Shown: in pieces, positions 25,514-34,018 of the stretch
Layout: each line of letters begins with the position of its first letter
Numbering within the stretch: position 1 is the first letter of the stretch
Assembly: GCA_943358095.1 (NCBI GenBank)
Contig: CALRGT010000006.1
Span: 1-47,419 of the forward strand
Reading direction: 5' to 3'
Length of the DNA stretch: 47,419 nucleotides
Source: an uncultured Candidatus Saccharimonas sp.
GTDB taxonomy: Bacteria; Patescibacteriota; Saccharimonadia; Saccharimonadales; AQU-01
Notes under the pieces: model-generated
The model's input: the letters and a program-made list of their open reading frames with translations, nothing else
What the model was told of the DNA's origin: nothing
Databases searched by the model: none
Made by a program: the position numbers and the translations under genes

Positions 25514-26011
25514 ATGATTAAATCAGAATCAATCCCAACTCCGGAAGACTGGAAAGCAATACAGGGAGGCAAGCCCCGTATCTTTGAGAGTGCGTCTAAG
25601 AAAAGTTTTAGGGTAATTCATGTCTATGGGTCTAAGTTTGAGCCTGAAAAGACAGAAGAATATCCTCAGTATGGATATGAAATTCCAACTATAGGTGAAA
25701 ATATGAAAGATTCTCTCGAGAATCCGATAAAAATAGAGTTCTTAAATAGTAAGCTCGAGGTCCCTGCGGTTAGAAGGATTACTGTACCTGCCGCATTGCT
25801 TATTCAGTATCACGGCAATCCTTGTATGCAACGAACCGCAGATAATGAAGGAGTGAAGGCTGGCTATGATAAGTTATCAACTGCCGAAGAATTTGATTTC
25901 CATTTGCAGAAGCTGGAGCATGACGGTTATACAGAACAGCGTCTAGGAATTGACCCGAATAGCAATGGCTTCCGTTTGTTACCAATGGTGCGTGTCGAAA
26001 AAACTGCTTAG
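25514..26011 (+). CDS. Uncharacterised soluble protein
   Basis: No family is recognised in these 165 residues. The sequence is soluble, with no signal peptide or membrane segment, and appears to be mixed alpha-beta: PRIFESASKKSFRVIHVYGS near residue 20, PAVRRITVPAALLIQYHGN near 80-98 and FDFHLQKLEHDGYTEQRLG near 120-140. It has a single cysteine. It has its own promoter and stands between mnmA and alaS. The codon use resembles that of its neighbours, so it is a genuine resident gene rather than a recent arrival. Confidence 0.7.
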   Translation: MIKSESIPTPEDWKAIQGGKPRIFESASKKSFRVIHVYGSKFEPEKTEEYPQYGYEIPTIGENMKDSLENPIKIEFLNSKLEVPAVRRITVPAALLIQYHGNPCMQRTADNEGVKAGYDKLSTAEEFDFHLQKLEHDGYTEQRLGIDPNSNGFRLLPMVRVEKTA

Positions 26012-26032
26012 CTTTAGGCTAATAAATACCCG

Positions 26033-26038
26033 TACAAT
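26033..26038 (+). promoter_or_regulatory. -10 box (TACAAT) of alaS
   Basis: TACAAT lies 17 bases before the alaS ATG, predicting a leader of about 10 bases with no Shine-Dalgarno. Confidence 0.45.
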
Positions 26039-26055
26039 CTGTTATTATTAATCTT

Positions 26056-27960
26056 ATGACAGCACAAGAAATCCGAAAAGCTTATCTGGATAGCATGGTT
26101 AATAATGGCCATAGCATAATTCCTCGTGCACTTTTGGTGCCGCCAAACGATCCTACAACATTATTTACCGGCAGTGGAATGCAGCCACTAATACCATTTT
26201 TGCTTGGAGAAAAACATCAAGACGGTACAAGACTCGTTAATAGTCAGACTTGTTTGCGAGCTCAAGATATAGATGATGTCGGCGACAATCGTCATACGAC
26301 TTTTTTTGAAATGCTTGGAAACTGGAGTTTGGGTGATTATTTTAAGACCGAACAATTACGCTGGTTTTTTGAATTTTTGGTTGCCAAGGTTGGGTTAGAT
26401 CCGAATCGAATATATGTAACATGTTGCAGTGGATTCCCAGAATTTGGGGTACCTAAGGATTTAGAGTCGGCTCAACTATGGAGCGATCTATTTGACGAAC
26501 AAGGTGTTGATAATAAACAAGTTGAAATAGGCAGCGAAGAGAACGGTTATAAAGTTGGTGAACAGTCGGGTAGGATATTCTTTTATGACGAGAAGAATTG
26601 GTGGAGTCGTAATGGTGCACCTAAAGATGTCAAAGTTGGCGAGCCTTGCGGCCCAGACAGCGAAGTCTTCTATTTATTTGATCAGATTAAACATGACACC
26701 AGCTTTGGCGAACTATGTCATCCTAACTGCGACTGCGGTCGTTATATGGAAATCGGTAATTCAGTCTTTATGGAATATTTGCGAACAGACAAAGGATTCG
26801 AGAAATTACCGGCTCGTAATGTCGATTTCGGTGGTGGACTAGAAAGAATTGCTGCTGCCCAACTAGATAGTCCTGACGTTTTTAAAATCAGTATTTTGTT
26901 GCCAATAGTCGAATCGCTAGAGCAGATGAGTGGCAAAAAATACGAAAGTCACACTGCTAGTATGCGAGTTATCGCCGACCATCTGCGTGCTGCAACATTT
27001 TTGGCTGTGGATGGTATTGTTCCAAGCAATAAAGAGCAAGGTTATGTTATGCGTCGCTTAATGCGCCGAGCAATACGGTTTGCTTTCGAGCTTGGTGTCG
27101 AACAAGATCTTTGTAGCAAAATAGTACCGGTCATAACGGATTTATATAAAAATGATTATCCTGAAGTTTCTGCAAAATGCGACGAAGTTGTGGCAATCCT
27201 AACTAAGGAAGAAAAAATATTCCGTCAAACACTACGAAAAGGCCTGAAAGAGTTTGAAAACTTATTTGGTGAAGAAAATAAGAAAACTAAAGTAGAGAAT
27301 CACGGCGCAGCATTATTCCAGCTATATGACACTTATGGCTTTCCTTTAGAGCTAAGTATCGAAGAGGCCTATAAGCAGAATGTCGACTTAGACAAAGATT
27401 GGAAGCAACAATTTGACGCTAAAATGACAGAGCAACGCGAGCGCTCACAAACCGCAAGTAAAGGCACATTTAAGGGTGGACTTGGTGGTCAAACATTGCA
27501 GCACAAAAAATATCACACCGCCACGCATTTGATGTACCAGGCATTACGCCAGGTTTTGGGCGACCATGTCATCCAAAGAGGCAGTAACATTACTGAGGAG
27601 CGTCTAAGATTTGACTTTAGCCATGACGGTAAAGTTACGCCAGAACAGATAAAACAGGTCGAGGATATCGTAAATGAACAAATTTCCAAGGACCTAAAAA
27701 TAAGTTTTCAAGAATATCCTACTAAAGTCGCCAGAGAAGAAATGCACGCACTTGGACAGTTCGGTGACAGATACGGCGAAACAGTCAAAGTCTATAAAAT
27801 GATTGCAGAAGACGCGGACAAGCCGTTTAGTTTTGAGATCTGTGGCGGACCGCATGTTGACCACACTCACCAGTTAATTGAAGACGACAAAAAGTTTAAA
27901 ATATTAAAGGAAGAAGCTAGCTCAGCTGGTATTCGACGAATCAAAGCTGCTTTAGTCTAA
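26056..27960 (+). CDS. alaS: Alanyl-tRNA synthetase lacking the C-Ala domain
   Basis: This class II enzyme charges tRNA-Ala and tmRNA. The 634-residue protein has the aminoacylation domain (TTLFTGSGMQPL; motif 2 HTTFFEMLGNWSLGDYF; motif 3 GGGLERIAAAQ) to about residue 240, the tRNA-recognition helices to about 460, and the editing domain with its zinc ligands HTATH (about residues 492-496) and CGGPHVDH. It stops right after the editing domain, whereas typical bacterial AlaRS is about 875 residues and continues with the coiled-coil and C-Ala domain. The truncation is a clean natural end followed by a new gene, not a frameshift. Confidence 0.95.
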   Translation: MTAQEIRKAYLDSMVNNGHSIIPRALLVPPNDPTTLFTGSGMQPLIPFLLGEKHQDGTRLVNSQTCLRAQDIDDVGDNRHTTFFEMLGNWSLGDYFKTEQLRWFFEFLVAKVGLDPNRIYVTCCSGFPEFGVPKDLESAQLWSDLFDEQGVDNKQVEIGSEENGYKVGEQSGRIFFYDEKNWWSRNGAPKDVKVGEPCGPDSEVFYLFDQIKHDTSFGELCHPNCDCGRYMEIGNSVFMEYLRTDKGFEKLPARNVDFGGGLERIAAAQLDSPDVFKISILLPIVESLEQMSGKKYESHTASMRVIADHLRAATFLAVDGIVPSNKEQGYVMRRLMRRAIRFAFELGVEQDLCSKIVPVITDLYKNDYPEVSAKCDEVVAILTKEEKIFRQTLRKGLKEFENLFGEENKKTKVENHGAALFQLYDTYGFPLELSIEEAYKQNVDLDKDWKQQFDAKMTEQRERSQTASKGTFKGGLGGQTLQHKKYHTATHLMYQALRQVLGDHVIQRGSNITEERLRFDFSHDGKVTPEQIKQVEDIVNEQISKDLKISFQEYPTKVAREEMHALGQFGDRYGETVKVYKMIAEDADKPFSFEICGGPHVDHTHQLIEDDKKFKILKEEASSAGIRRIKAALV

Positions 27961-28031
27961 ATAACCACTTGTAAAGCATAACCGTTGTGATACGATAAAA
28001 CTGTTAATATAAAAAACAAAAACAATAAAAT

Positions 28032-29003
28032 ATGAAGAAAAAACAGATTAAAGGCACCAAGCCCAAGCTTGTTAGTCACTATTCAAACACCGGTAAACGT
28101 ATGTCGTCTCAACATACATCCTATCCGTTATTGGTGTTTATTTTGTTACTTCTTGGTGTGTTTATGACTGGATTTACGTTAAAAGTTAGTGCTAGCGACG
28201 TAGTTGTTAGTGCTTTTGTTCAGGCACCAATACCAACTGTCCCGGCTACTATAATTACTCCCGTTGCGAACGCTCGATTTAATGATTCGCAAACTACGGT
28301 CACCGGTACTTGCGCGTCTGCGAATATGGTGAAGCTTTATCGAAATAATAATTTTAGCGGTGCTGTACTCTGCGCCATAGACAATACATTCCAAATCCAA
28401 ACAGCTCTTTTTGAAGGGTCTAACGATTTACAGGCTAGAGTCTTTAATATCACTAATGATGAGGGTCCGCAGTCTGCAGTTGTAAGAGTATATTATGACG
28501 TTCCGGCTATATCTACTCCATCAAGTGTGCCTCAGTTCATGATTTCTGCCGATAACCTATATAAGGGTTACAATGTAGGTGACACAATTGAGTGGCAAAT
28601 AGGCGCCGTTGGTGGAACAGCTCCCTATGCTTTTAGTATCGACTGGGGCGACGGAAACACCTCGATCGTAAGCAGACGAGATGAGGGAGTTTTTATAACC
28701 AAGCACGTTTATAAACAAATTGGCGGATATAAGGGTAGTTATATAATTAGAGTAACGGCTTCTGACGCAAACGATAAGTCGTCGTTCATACAATTAATGA
28801 TAATCATACAAGACAGTAAAAACGTATCTAATAGCATCCCAGCAGTAGGCTCTATCGATAATACTACTCCAACCCTACCTTTTAATATGCAGTTATTCTG
28901 GCCTGCATATGTTGTGACATTCTTGATGGTTATAAGTTTCTGGCTAGGACAACGCCGAACACTGGTTAAGCCTAAGCACAGACTTCATGCACATAAAGGC
29001 TAG
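28032..29003 (+). CDS. Membrane-anchored extracellular protein with PKD-like domain
   Basis: The 323-residue protein has a basic N-terminus, a signal-anchor helix (about 32-52), extracytoplasmic Ig-like segments, then a PKD-type repeat (about 170-265, with FSIDWGDGNTSIV and the HVYKQIGGYKGSYII pattern), and a C-terminal membrane helix (about 292-312) with a basic tail. The domain before the PKD (about 68-155; TIITPVANARFNDSQTTVTGTC) looks like another beta-sandwich. A role in surface binding or envelope structure is plausible, but the ligand is unknown. A leader of about 35 A-rich bases with no strong ribosome binding site precedes it. Confidence 0.75.
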   Translation: MKKKQIKGTKPKLVSHYSNTGKRMSSQHTSYPLLVFILLLLGVFMTGFTLKVSASDVVVSAFVQAPIPTVPATIITPVANARFNDSQTTVTGTCASANMVKLYRNNNFSGAVLCAIDNTFQIQTALFEGSNDLQARVFNITNDEGPQSAVVRVYYDVPAISTPSSVPQFMISADNLYKGYNVGDTIEWQIGAVGGTAPYAFSIDWGDGNTSIVSRRDEGVFITKHVYKQIGGYKGSYIIRVTASDANDKSSFIQLMIIIQDSKNVSNSIPAVGSIDNTTPTLPFNMQLFWPAYVVTFLMVISFWLGQRRTLVKPKHRLHAHKG

Positions 29004-29079
29004 GATATTTTGTGAATAATATGAGTACAGACAAGGCCTATTAAATTAAAATGGAAAGTTTGGCAGCCATCTATGGTGT

Positions 29080-29085
29080 TATAAT
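29080..29085 (+). promoter_or_regulatory. -10 box (TATAAT) of the FtsA-like gene
   Basis: A perfect TATAAT, 10 bases before the ATG at 29096, predicts transcription about 4 bases before the start codon. A TTGGCA at 29060 has a too-short 14-base spacing, so the -35 is uncertain. Confidence 0.5.
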
Positions 29086-29095
29086 TTAAGGGATT

Positions 29096-30391
29096 ATGCT
29101 TAAAAAAATAAAATCACTTAGCCATAAGGCAATCAAGAAAGCGGTGAGCAAAAGCTCTTCCGAGCGCTACATTGTTGGCCTAGATATTGGTACTGAATTT
29201 GTTAAAGCTTTAGTTGGCAGAATTAATGATGATAATATCGAGATAATTGGTTCTGGCCGCGCACATCAAGAGTTCAGTGCGATGCAGGCAGGAGCGATTG
29301 CCAATATATCTGCAGTTGTGGCTAATTGTGACAAGGCTTTGAATGATGCTGAGCAACAGGCTGGTGTAAGTGTTAGACCTTCTGTAATTGGTATAGCCGG
29401 AGAGCTAGTAAAGGGCACTACATCAACTGTGCGTTGTCGGCGCCGTGACCCTAATAAAGAACTTGACCTAGATGAAATCGAGCGAATTATTGGTCTTGTA
29501 CAAAAGCGAGCAGAAGAAAAAGCTAAAAAACAACTAATGTGGGAATTGGGCGGCAAAGATGTCGAGATTAGACTAGTAAACAGCGCGCTAGTTGGAATAG
29601 AAATAGATGGCTATCCTGTTACTAGTCCGGTGGGCTTCAAAGGCAAAGAAGTTGTGGTTCAGTTATATACGGCCTTTGCGCCGATGATACATATTGGAGC
29701 GCTAGAACGAACAGCTCAAGAATTAGACGTTGATTTGTTAGCACTTGCTGCTGAACCTTTTGCGGTTGCTCGCTCGATGATTGGCAATAGTACTGATACT
29801 TCTATGAGTGCAATATTAATGGATATTGGTGGTGGTACGACAGATATTGCCGTTATTAATGACGGTGGAGTGCAAGGCACTAAAATGTTTGGCATCGGTG
29901 GACGAGCATTCACACGTGCCATTGAACGGGAGTTGGGTGTTAGCTTCGACGAAGCCGAAGAACTAAAGCTGGCATTAGGTAACAACAAGACCCCAAGTAG
30001 CAAAACGAGATCTGTAGAATTAGCACTAAAGAAGACATTAGATGTTTGGACAAGTGGAGTTGAACTGGCACTTGCCGAATTTACTAATTTAGATAATCTG
30101 CCTCATAAGATTCTGCTATGTGGAGGCGGATCATCACTTGATATGTTGGTAGATAAGTTAACTGAGTCTAACTGGTATCTACAGCTACCTTTTACTCGTA
30201 AGCCCGTCGTGCAGCATATAAAACCAAGCCAGGTTGTGGGCATTACCGACAAGACTGGCGATGTAATTGACCATACATTTATTACAGCAATGGGTCTTCT
30301 GCGAGTTGGCCTAGATACTGTTCATCAACACGATAGTGATATTTCTGGTAGTGCTTTTCGTGAGCGAATTGATAGAATGTTAAGAGCATGA
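29096..30391 (+). CDS. FtsA-like actin-fold ATPase
   Basis: The 431-residue protein has the actin/Hsp70-like fold: IVGLDIGTEFVKALVG (phosphate 1), the SHS2/1C-type region (about 80-185), AILMDIGGGTTDIAVI (phosphate 2) near residue 245, and LLCGGGSSLDML (adenosine motif) near 340. FtsA tethers FtsZ to the membrane at the division site. PilM of type IV pili shares the fold, but its length (about 350) and the absence of pilN/pilO nearby favour an FtsA-type protein. The basic N-terminal stretch (KKIKSLSHKAIKKAV) is additional. The C-terminal amphipathic helix used by FtsA for membrane binding is not obvious. Confidence 0.82.
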   Translation: MLKKIKSLSHKAIKKAVSKSSSERYIVGLDIGTEFVKALVGRINDDNIEIIGSGRAHQEFSAMQAGAIANISAVVANCDKALNDAEQQAGVSVRPSVIGIAGELVKGTTSTVRCRRRDPNKELDLDEIERIIGLVQKRAEEKAKKQLMWELGGKDVEIRLVNSALVGIEIDGYPVTSPVGFKGKEVVVQLYTAFAPMIHIGALERTAQELDVDLLALAAEPFAVARSMIGNSTDTSMSAILMDIGGGTTDIAVINDGGVQGTKMFGIGGRAFTRAIERELGVSFDEAEELKLALGNNKTPSSKTRSVELALKKTLDVWTSGVELALAEFTNLDNLPHKILLCGGGSSLDMLVDKLTESNWYLQLPFTRKPVVQHIKPSQVVGITDKTGDVIDHTFITAMGLLRVGLDTVHQHDSDISGSAFRERIDRMLRA

Positions 30392-30402
30392 GTATAAAAG
30401 CC

Positions 30403-30498
30403 AATTTACCATTTACCATTTACCGTTTTTCATTGAGCCTCAATGCTCAAATGCCAAATGCCAAATTAATGTTCAATGTTAAATGTTTAATGTTAAAT
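30403..30498 (+). repeat. Short-period tandem-repeat patch between the FtsA-like gene and its neighbour
   Basis: Three different short repeats follow each other: TTTACCA (three copies, 30405-30424), CAAATGC (two and a half copies, about 30448-30466) and an AATGTTNA-type unit (four imperfect copies, about 30469-30498). Between the first two lies a perfect hairpin CATTGA-GCC-TCAATG (30431-30445). There is no coding potential. The patch lies just before the ribosome binding site of the next gene. Confidence 0.7.
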
Positions 30499-30518
30499 TC
30501 TACCGAAGGAAGAGCCTC

Positions 30519-32213
30519 ATGACAGACACTACCAAAGATACTATCTATATAGATATTGACGACGAGATTACCAGTATTATTGATAAAGTACGGGCTAGTA
30601 AACATAAAATTGTAGCTTTAGTGTTGCCTAAAAGAGCGGCAACTCTGCAGAGTATAGTTAACATGAAGTTGCTAAAACGAACTGGCGCCGAGACAGACAA
30701 AAGAATAGTTCTAATTACATCTGAGGCTAGTCTTTTGCCGCTAGCTGGAATAGTTGGTATGTATACTGCTAAAACTTTGCAAAGCAAACCAATAATTCCT
30801 AGATCACCCGATACTTCTAATGATGCTGATAGCCTGGATGATGACGAAGATGTTGATGAACCAGAAATTGACAATAAAAAGAGTATCGGCGAGCTTTCAG
30901 GTTATGAAGAAGAACCAGGTGGTGACGATGAAATTAGTAGCTCTACCGAAGTTGAAGAGACTATAGAAGTAGATAACACTATCTCCACCGATAAAGAAGT
31001 AGAAGAAGTATCTAAAAAGGCTAAGAAGAATAAAATAAAGGTCCCTGATTTTGAAGGTTTTCGCTTAAAGCTATTTCTTGGTATATTTTTGATAGTTGCT
31101 TTGGTAGTTGGTTGGTACTTTGCATTTAAGGTTATGCCAAAGGTTAGAGTCGTGGTCAAGACTGATACCAGAACTGTAACGAGCAGCTTAAACTTTTCTG
31201 CTCAAGTTGATATAAAGACGCTAGATGTTGATAAATCACTTGTGCCTGCTGTTGTTAAAGAGCTCAAGAAAACCGACACCGCAAAAATTGCAGCCACAGG
31301 AAAAAAGAATGTTGGCGAAAAAGCTGTCGGCACCATTACACTTAAAAACTGTACAAAGGTTGACGGTGCATTAGTCATACCTTCTGGCACTAGTGTGACT
31401 AGTTCTCCGTATGTTTTCTTGACTCAAGCAGATGTTTCTCTTCCTGCAAGTAGTTTCTCTGGCGGCAACGCATGTTTGACTGCAACCAAGACCGTGAGTG
31501 TTGTTGCGCAAAACTCTGGCGGTCAATACAATCTCAAGGGTGCCCGATCCTTTGTAGTATCAGGATATTCTAGCGTGCTTGGAACTGAAAGCGATATAGC
31601 GCTTGGCACAGACAAAAACATCACCGTTATTAGTCAACAAGATATTGACGGCGCAAAGACCTCGTTATTAGATAAAAGTAAGGACACCGCTTCAGCTGAA
31701 CTTTCAAAGACGCTGACTAGTGCTGGACTTTCGTCGCTACCGGAAACTATCCTAGGTGCAGACCAAGTAATAACTACCGTACCTAATGTTGGCGATGAAG
31801 CTGCTGACGTTACAGTCACGTCGGTAACTTCATATACAATGCTTGGAGTTAAGACGGATGATCTCAAGAAATTAGTTGACGTAGATGCTAGCAAGCAGAT
31901 AGATATAACTAAGCAGCCAATAGTTGATTATGGTCTAGATAAGGCTGTTTACCGTATGACTAGCAAGCGTTCGGCAAACGACCAGAGCTTATCGTTCCAG
32001 ACAGTTTCTACTGCAGGAGCCAAGATTGACCCTGAAGCTCTTAAAAAAGAAATTATCGGCAAGAAAAAAGGTGATGTTCAGCAGATTGTAGGCAATCACC
32101 CAGGTGTTAAAGATGTTACAGTTACTTTTAGCCCGCCATGGGTATCGACTGTTCCTAATAAAACGGCTAGAATAACTATCATATTTGAGCAAACTAATTC
32201 CAATGGTAAATAA
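30519..32213 (+). CDS. Large bitopic membrane protein with baseplate-J-like ectodomain
   Basis: The 564-residue protein starts at ATG 30519, which has a GGAAG ribosome binding site; the upstream in-frame ATG at 30483 lies in the repeat patch. The N-terminal ~90 residues form a predicted alpha/beta cytoplasmic domain (YIDIDDEITSIIDKV, VALVLPKRAATL, VLITSEASLLPLAG), followed by a ~70-residue acidic linker, a basic patch, one membrane helix (about residues 181-202) and a ~350-residue ectodomain. The ectodomain carries the pattern AVGTITLKNCTK, LVIPSGTSV and VVAQNSGGQYNLKG, seen in CPR proteins annotated as baseplate-J-like. It is not a phage gene here: no other tail genes are near. A structural or division role is inferred from the flanking FtsA-like gene. 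Confidence 0.75.
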   Translation: MTDTTKDTIYIDIDDEITSIIDKVRASKHKIVALVLPKRAATLQSIVNMKLLKRTGAETDKRIVLITSEASLLPLAGIVGMYTAKTLQSKPIIPRSPDTSNDADSLDDDEDVDEPEIDNKKSIGELSGYEEEPGGDDEISSSTEVEETIEVDNTISTDKEVEEVSKKAKKNKIKVPDFEGFRLKLFLGIFLIVALVVGWYFAFKVMPKVRVVVKTDTRTVTSSLNFSAQVDIKTLDVDKSLVPAVVKELKKTDTAKIAATGKKNVGEKAVGTITLKNCTKVDGALVIPSGTSVTSSPYVFLTQADVSLPASSFSGGNACLTATKTVSVVAQNSGGQYNLKGARSFVVSGYSSVLGTESDIALGTDKNITVISQQDIDGAKTSLLDKSKDTASAELSKTLTSAGLSSLPETILGADQVITTVPNVGDEAADVTVTSVTSYTMLGVKTDDLKKLVDVDASKQIDITKQPIVDYGLDKAVYRMTSKRSANDQSLSFQTVSTAGAKIDPEALKKEIIGKKKGDVQQIVGNHPGVKDVTVTFSPPWVSTVPNKTARITIIFEQTNSNGK

Positions 32214-32628
32214 ATCAATCATCGCGCTGGATGTGGGAAGTAGGCGGGTTGGCGTTGCTCTTGCTAATACGGTGGCGAGATTAGCCAATCCTCTGACTAC
32301 TATTGATCGCAAAACTAGCGATGTCTGGTCGTTATTGGGTAAAATTATCGACGAGAATAAGGTTGATATCATTGTGATTGGTCTGCCAAGAGGAATGTCT
32401 GGCCAAGAAACCGAGCAGACTGCTTTAGTTCGTCAATTCGCCGAGGACTTCAAGTCTAAGTTTAATTTAGATTATAATTTCCAAGACGAAGCCGTGACTT
32501 CAGTAATGGCCGAAGAAGAGCTGCAGGCAAGAGGAGGTTCCTATACTAAGGGAGACATTGACGCACTCTCAGCTACCTATATTTTGAATGATTTTATCAC
32601 CGAAAATTACCAGCAGGATACAAGATGA
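32203..32628 (+). CDS. ruvX: Putative Holliday junction resolvase / pre-16S rRNA nuclease (YqgF/RuvX)
   Basis: The 141-residue RNase H-fold nuclease begins at ATG 32203, overlapping the preceding stop codon; a TTG at 32185 is a weaker alternative. The metal-binding acidic residues are seen in IIALDVGSRRVGVALA, VIGLPRGMSGQETEQT and the C-terminal DIDALSATYIL (Asp). RuvX/YqgF resolves Holliday junctions in some bacteria and matures the 5' end of 16S rRNA in E. coli. The ruvX-mltG pair is conserved across many bacteria, and here they overlap by ATGA. Confidence 0.92.
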   Translation: MVNKSIIALDVGSRRVGVALANTVARLANPLTTIDRKTSDVWSLLGKIIDENKVDIIVIGLPRGMSGQETEQTALVRQFAEDFKSKFNLDYNFQDEAVTSVMAEEELQARGGSYTKGDIDALSATYILNDFITENYQQDTR

Positions 32629-33683
32629 AGAATTTTATAGCCGGGAAGTCTAATAAGAAAAAGTTACCTAAAACTGTTTTAGTTTCTGGATTGATACTCG
32701 GCCTTATTGTTATTGGGGTTGTTGTCGTGGCGAGGCGAGTTTATATGGACAATCTAGTTGCAGTAAACATAGCTAGTGACGAGAGTGTCGTTGTCGCTAT
32801 TCCATCGGGTTCGTCGCTAGAAGAAATAACAACTATTTTAAAAAATAAGAAAATTATTCGTGCCGACTGGGCCTTTAAGAGATACGTCATTAGTCATGAT
32901 TATAGTAATTCATTAAAGGCTGGTACATATCGATTTAAGCTTAGCCAAGACACAGGGTCTATCGTCAAGGATTTGGTTAACGGTAAGGTAGACGTGACTT
33001 TGTTCACTATATTTCCGGCACGTCGGCTTGATCAAATTAGACAGGATTTTATAGACAAAGGATTTGCGACTGCTGAGGTTGATTTGGCACTCAAGCCATC
33101 TAATTATGCTAGTCATCCCGCCTTGGTGGACAAGCCAGCATCGGCAAATCTAGAGGGTTATTTATATCCTGATTCTTATCAACGTACTGCAGACACTACA
33201 GTTAAGGTTTTAATCAAATCTGCACTAGATGAGATGGCTAAAGTTTTGACGCCAGACGTCCGTGCAAGTATTGCAAAACAAGGCATTAGTACTTACCAGG
33301 CAATTACAATCGCATCAATTGTTGAGCAAGAAATACCATCATCAGCTTCAGAAGATAGGAGAATGGCTGCTCAAGTTTTCTTAAAACGTATTAAACTAGG
33401 AATGCAACTTGGGTCTGATGTGACTGCGTTCTACGGTACCGCCATCAACAATCAGCCCGACTCAGTATCATACGACTCACCCTACAATACTCGTATACAT
33501 TCTGGCTACCCACCAAGTCCGATTGGTAATGTTTCTAGTAGTGGTTTAATGGCTGTTGCAAATCCTGCCGACACAGATTATTTGTACTTCGTTGCTGGTG
33601 ACGATAATATTACTTACTTCTCACGAACTCTTGCTGAGCATGACGCAAATGTCGCTCAGCACTGCAAAATACTTTGTAATTAA
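32625..33683 (+). CDS. mltG: Endolytic murein transglycosylase MltG (YceG)
   Basis: MltG cuts nascent glycan strands in the cell wall and so ends their polymerisation. The 352-residue protein has a short cytoplasmic tail, one membrane helix (about 15-37), a LysM-like region and a catalytic domain with LEGYLYPDSYQ, the catalytic glutamate in IASIVEQEIPSSA, and YNTRIHSGYPPSPI near the end. The length is normal. It is translationally coupled to ruvX by ATGA. Nothing obvious terminates transcription before the long leader that follows. Confidence 0.95.
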   Translation: MKNFIAGKSNKKKLPKTVLVSGLILGLIVIGVVVVARRVYMDNLVAVNIASDESVVVAIPSGSSLEEITTILKNKKIIRADWAFKRYVISHDYSNSLKAGTYRFKLSQDTGSIVKDLVNGKVDVTLFTIFPARRLDQIRQDFIDKGFATAEVDLALKPSNYASHPALVDKPASANLEGYLYPDSYQRTADTTVKVLIKSALDEMAKVLTPDVRASIAKQGISTYQAITIASIVEQEIPSSASEDRRMAAQVFLKRIKLGMQLGSDVTAFYGTAINNQPDSVSYDSPYNTRIHSGYPPSPIGNVSSSGLMAVANPADTDYLYFVAGDDNITYFSRTLAEHDANVAQHCKILCN

Positions 33684-33756
33684 GCCGTAGTTGTCTAAAT
33701 TATACGATTTTTGATGAATATTGATCAAAGTGCTTAAGGTTGATTAAAAGCCTGGC

Positions 33757-33901
33757 TATGATACCATATATGTACGGTGTTGTATCTGTTGATAGAGCAG
33801 AAACACCATAACCTGAGCCAGTTTTCAAAACGATTGCCAAAAGTGCGGTCAAGATTTAATAAAGGCTCATAGCGTCGGTAATAATCGACGGGAGAATCCT
33901 C
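33757..33901 (+). ncRNA. Predicted structured 5' leader before the LysM-CHAP gene
   Basis: The 335-base gap between mltG and the next called start is not empty. A TATGAT -10-like box at about 33757 would start a transcript near 33768. Three hairpins then line up: GGTGTT/AACACC extended by TCTG/CAGA (33776-33807, three-base bulge); TGAGCC/GGCTCA (33814-33869) enclosing GATTGC/GCGGTC (33832-33850); and CGTCG/CGACG (33873-33890). A GGGAG ribosome-binding-like site follows at 33890. This looks like a regulatory leader, but I could not match it to a known class, including the ydaO c-di-AMP riboswitch. The remainder of the gap is a continuation of the downstream reading frame (see the LysM-CHAP gene). 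Confidence 0.4.
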
Positions 33902-34018
33902 ATTCGTATACAAGACCTAAGCTTAACCAATAATATTGGGCAAGTATGGAACAAATTTAATCGTAAAGTTACTCGCCTGACGTCAAAAAAGTTACGTCGG
34001 CGAGCTGTTCGCTATGGA

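Noticed and set aside
27361-27960. Frameshift truncating AlaRS
   Set aside because: The reading frame ends cleanly just after the complete editing-domain signature and the next promoter and gene follow within about 70 bases, leaving no room for C-Ala remnants.
29096-30391. PilM of a type IV pilus operon
   Set aside because: It shares the fold, but the downstream protein is not PilN-like, no PilO, PilC or PilB is present, and the length is closer to FtsA.
30403-30498. CRISPR array
   Set aside because: Units are only 6-8 bases with no spacers and change type along the patch; no cas genes are present.
30519-32213. Prophage baseplate gene
   Set aside because: The J-like ectodomain is on a single-pass membrane protein and no other phage genes, integrase or attachment sites are nearby; the neighbours are conserved housekeeping genes.
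33776-33901. ydaO/yuaA c-di-AMP riboswitch before the LysM-CHAP gene
   Set aside because: The gene type fits and a GGGAGAATCC resembles part of that class, but the other conserved boxes (the GGGGAACCCA-like and TCCGTCAGCTAA-like elements) could not be found, so it is reported only as an unclassified structured leader.
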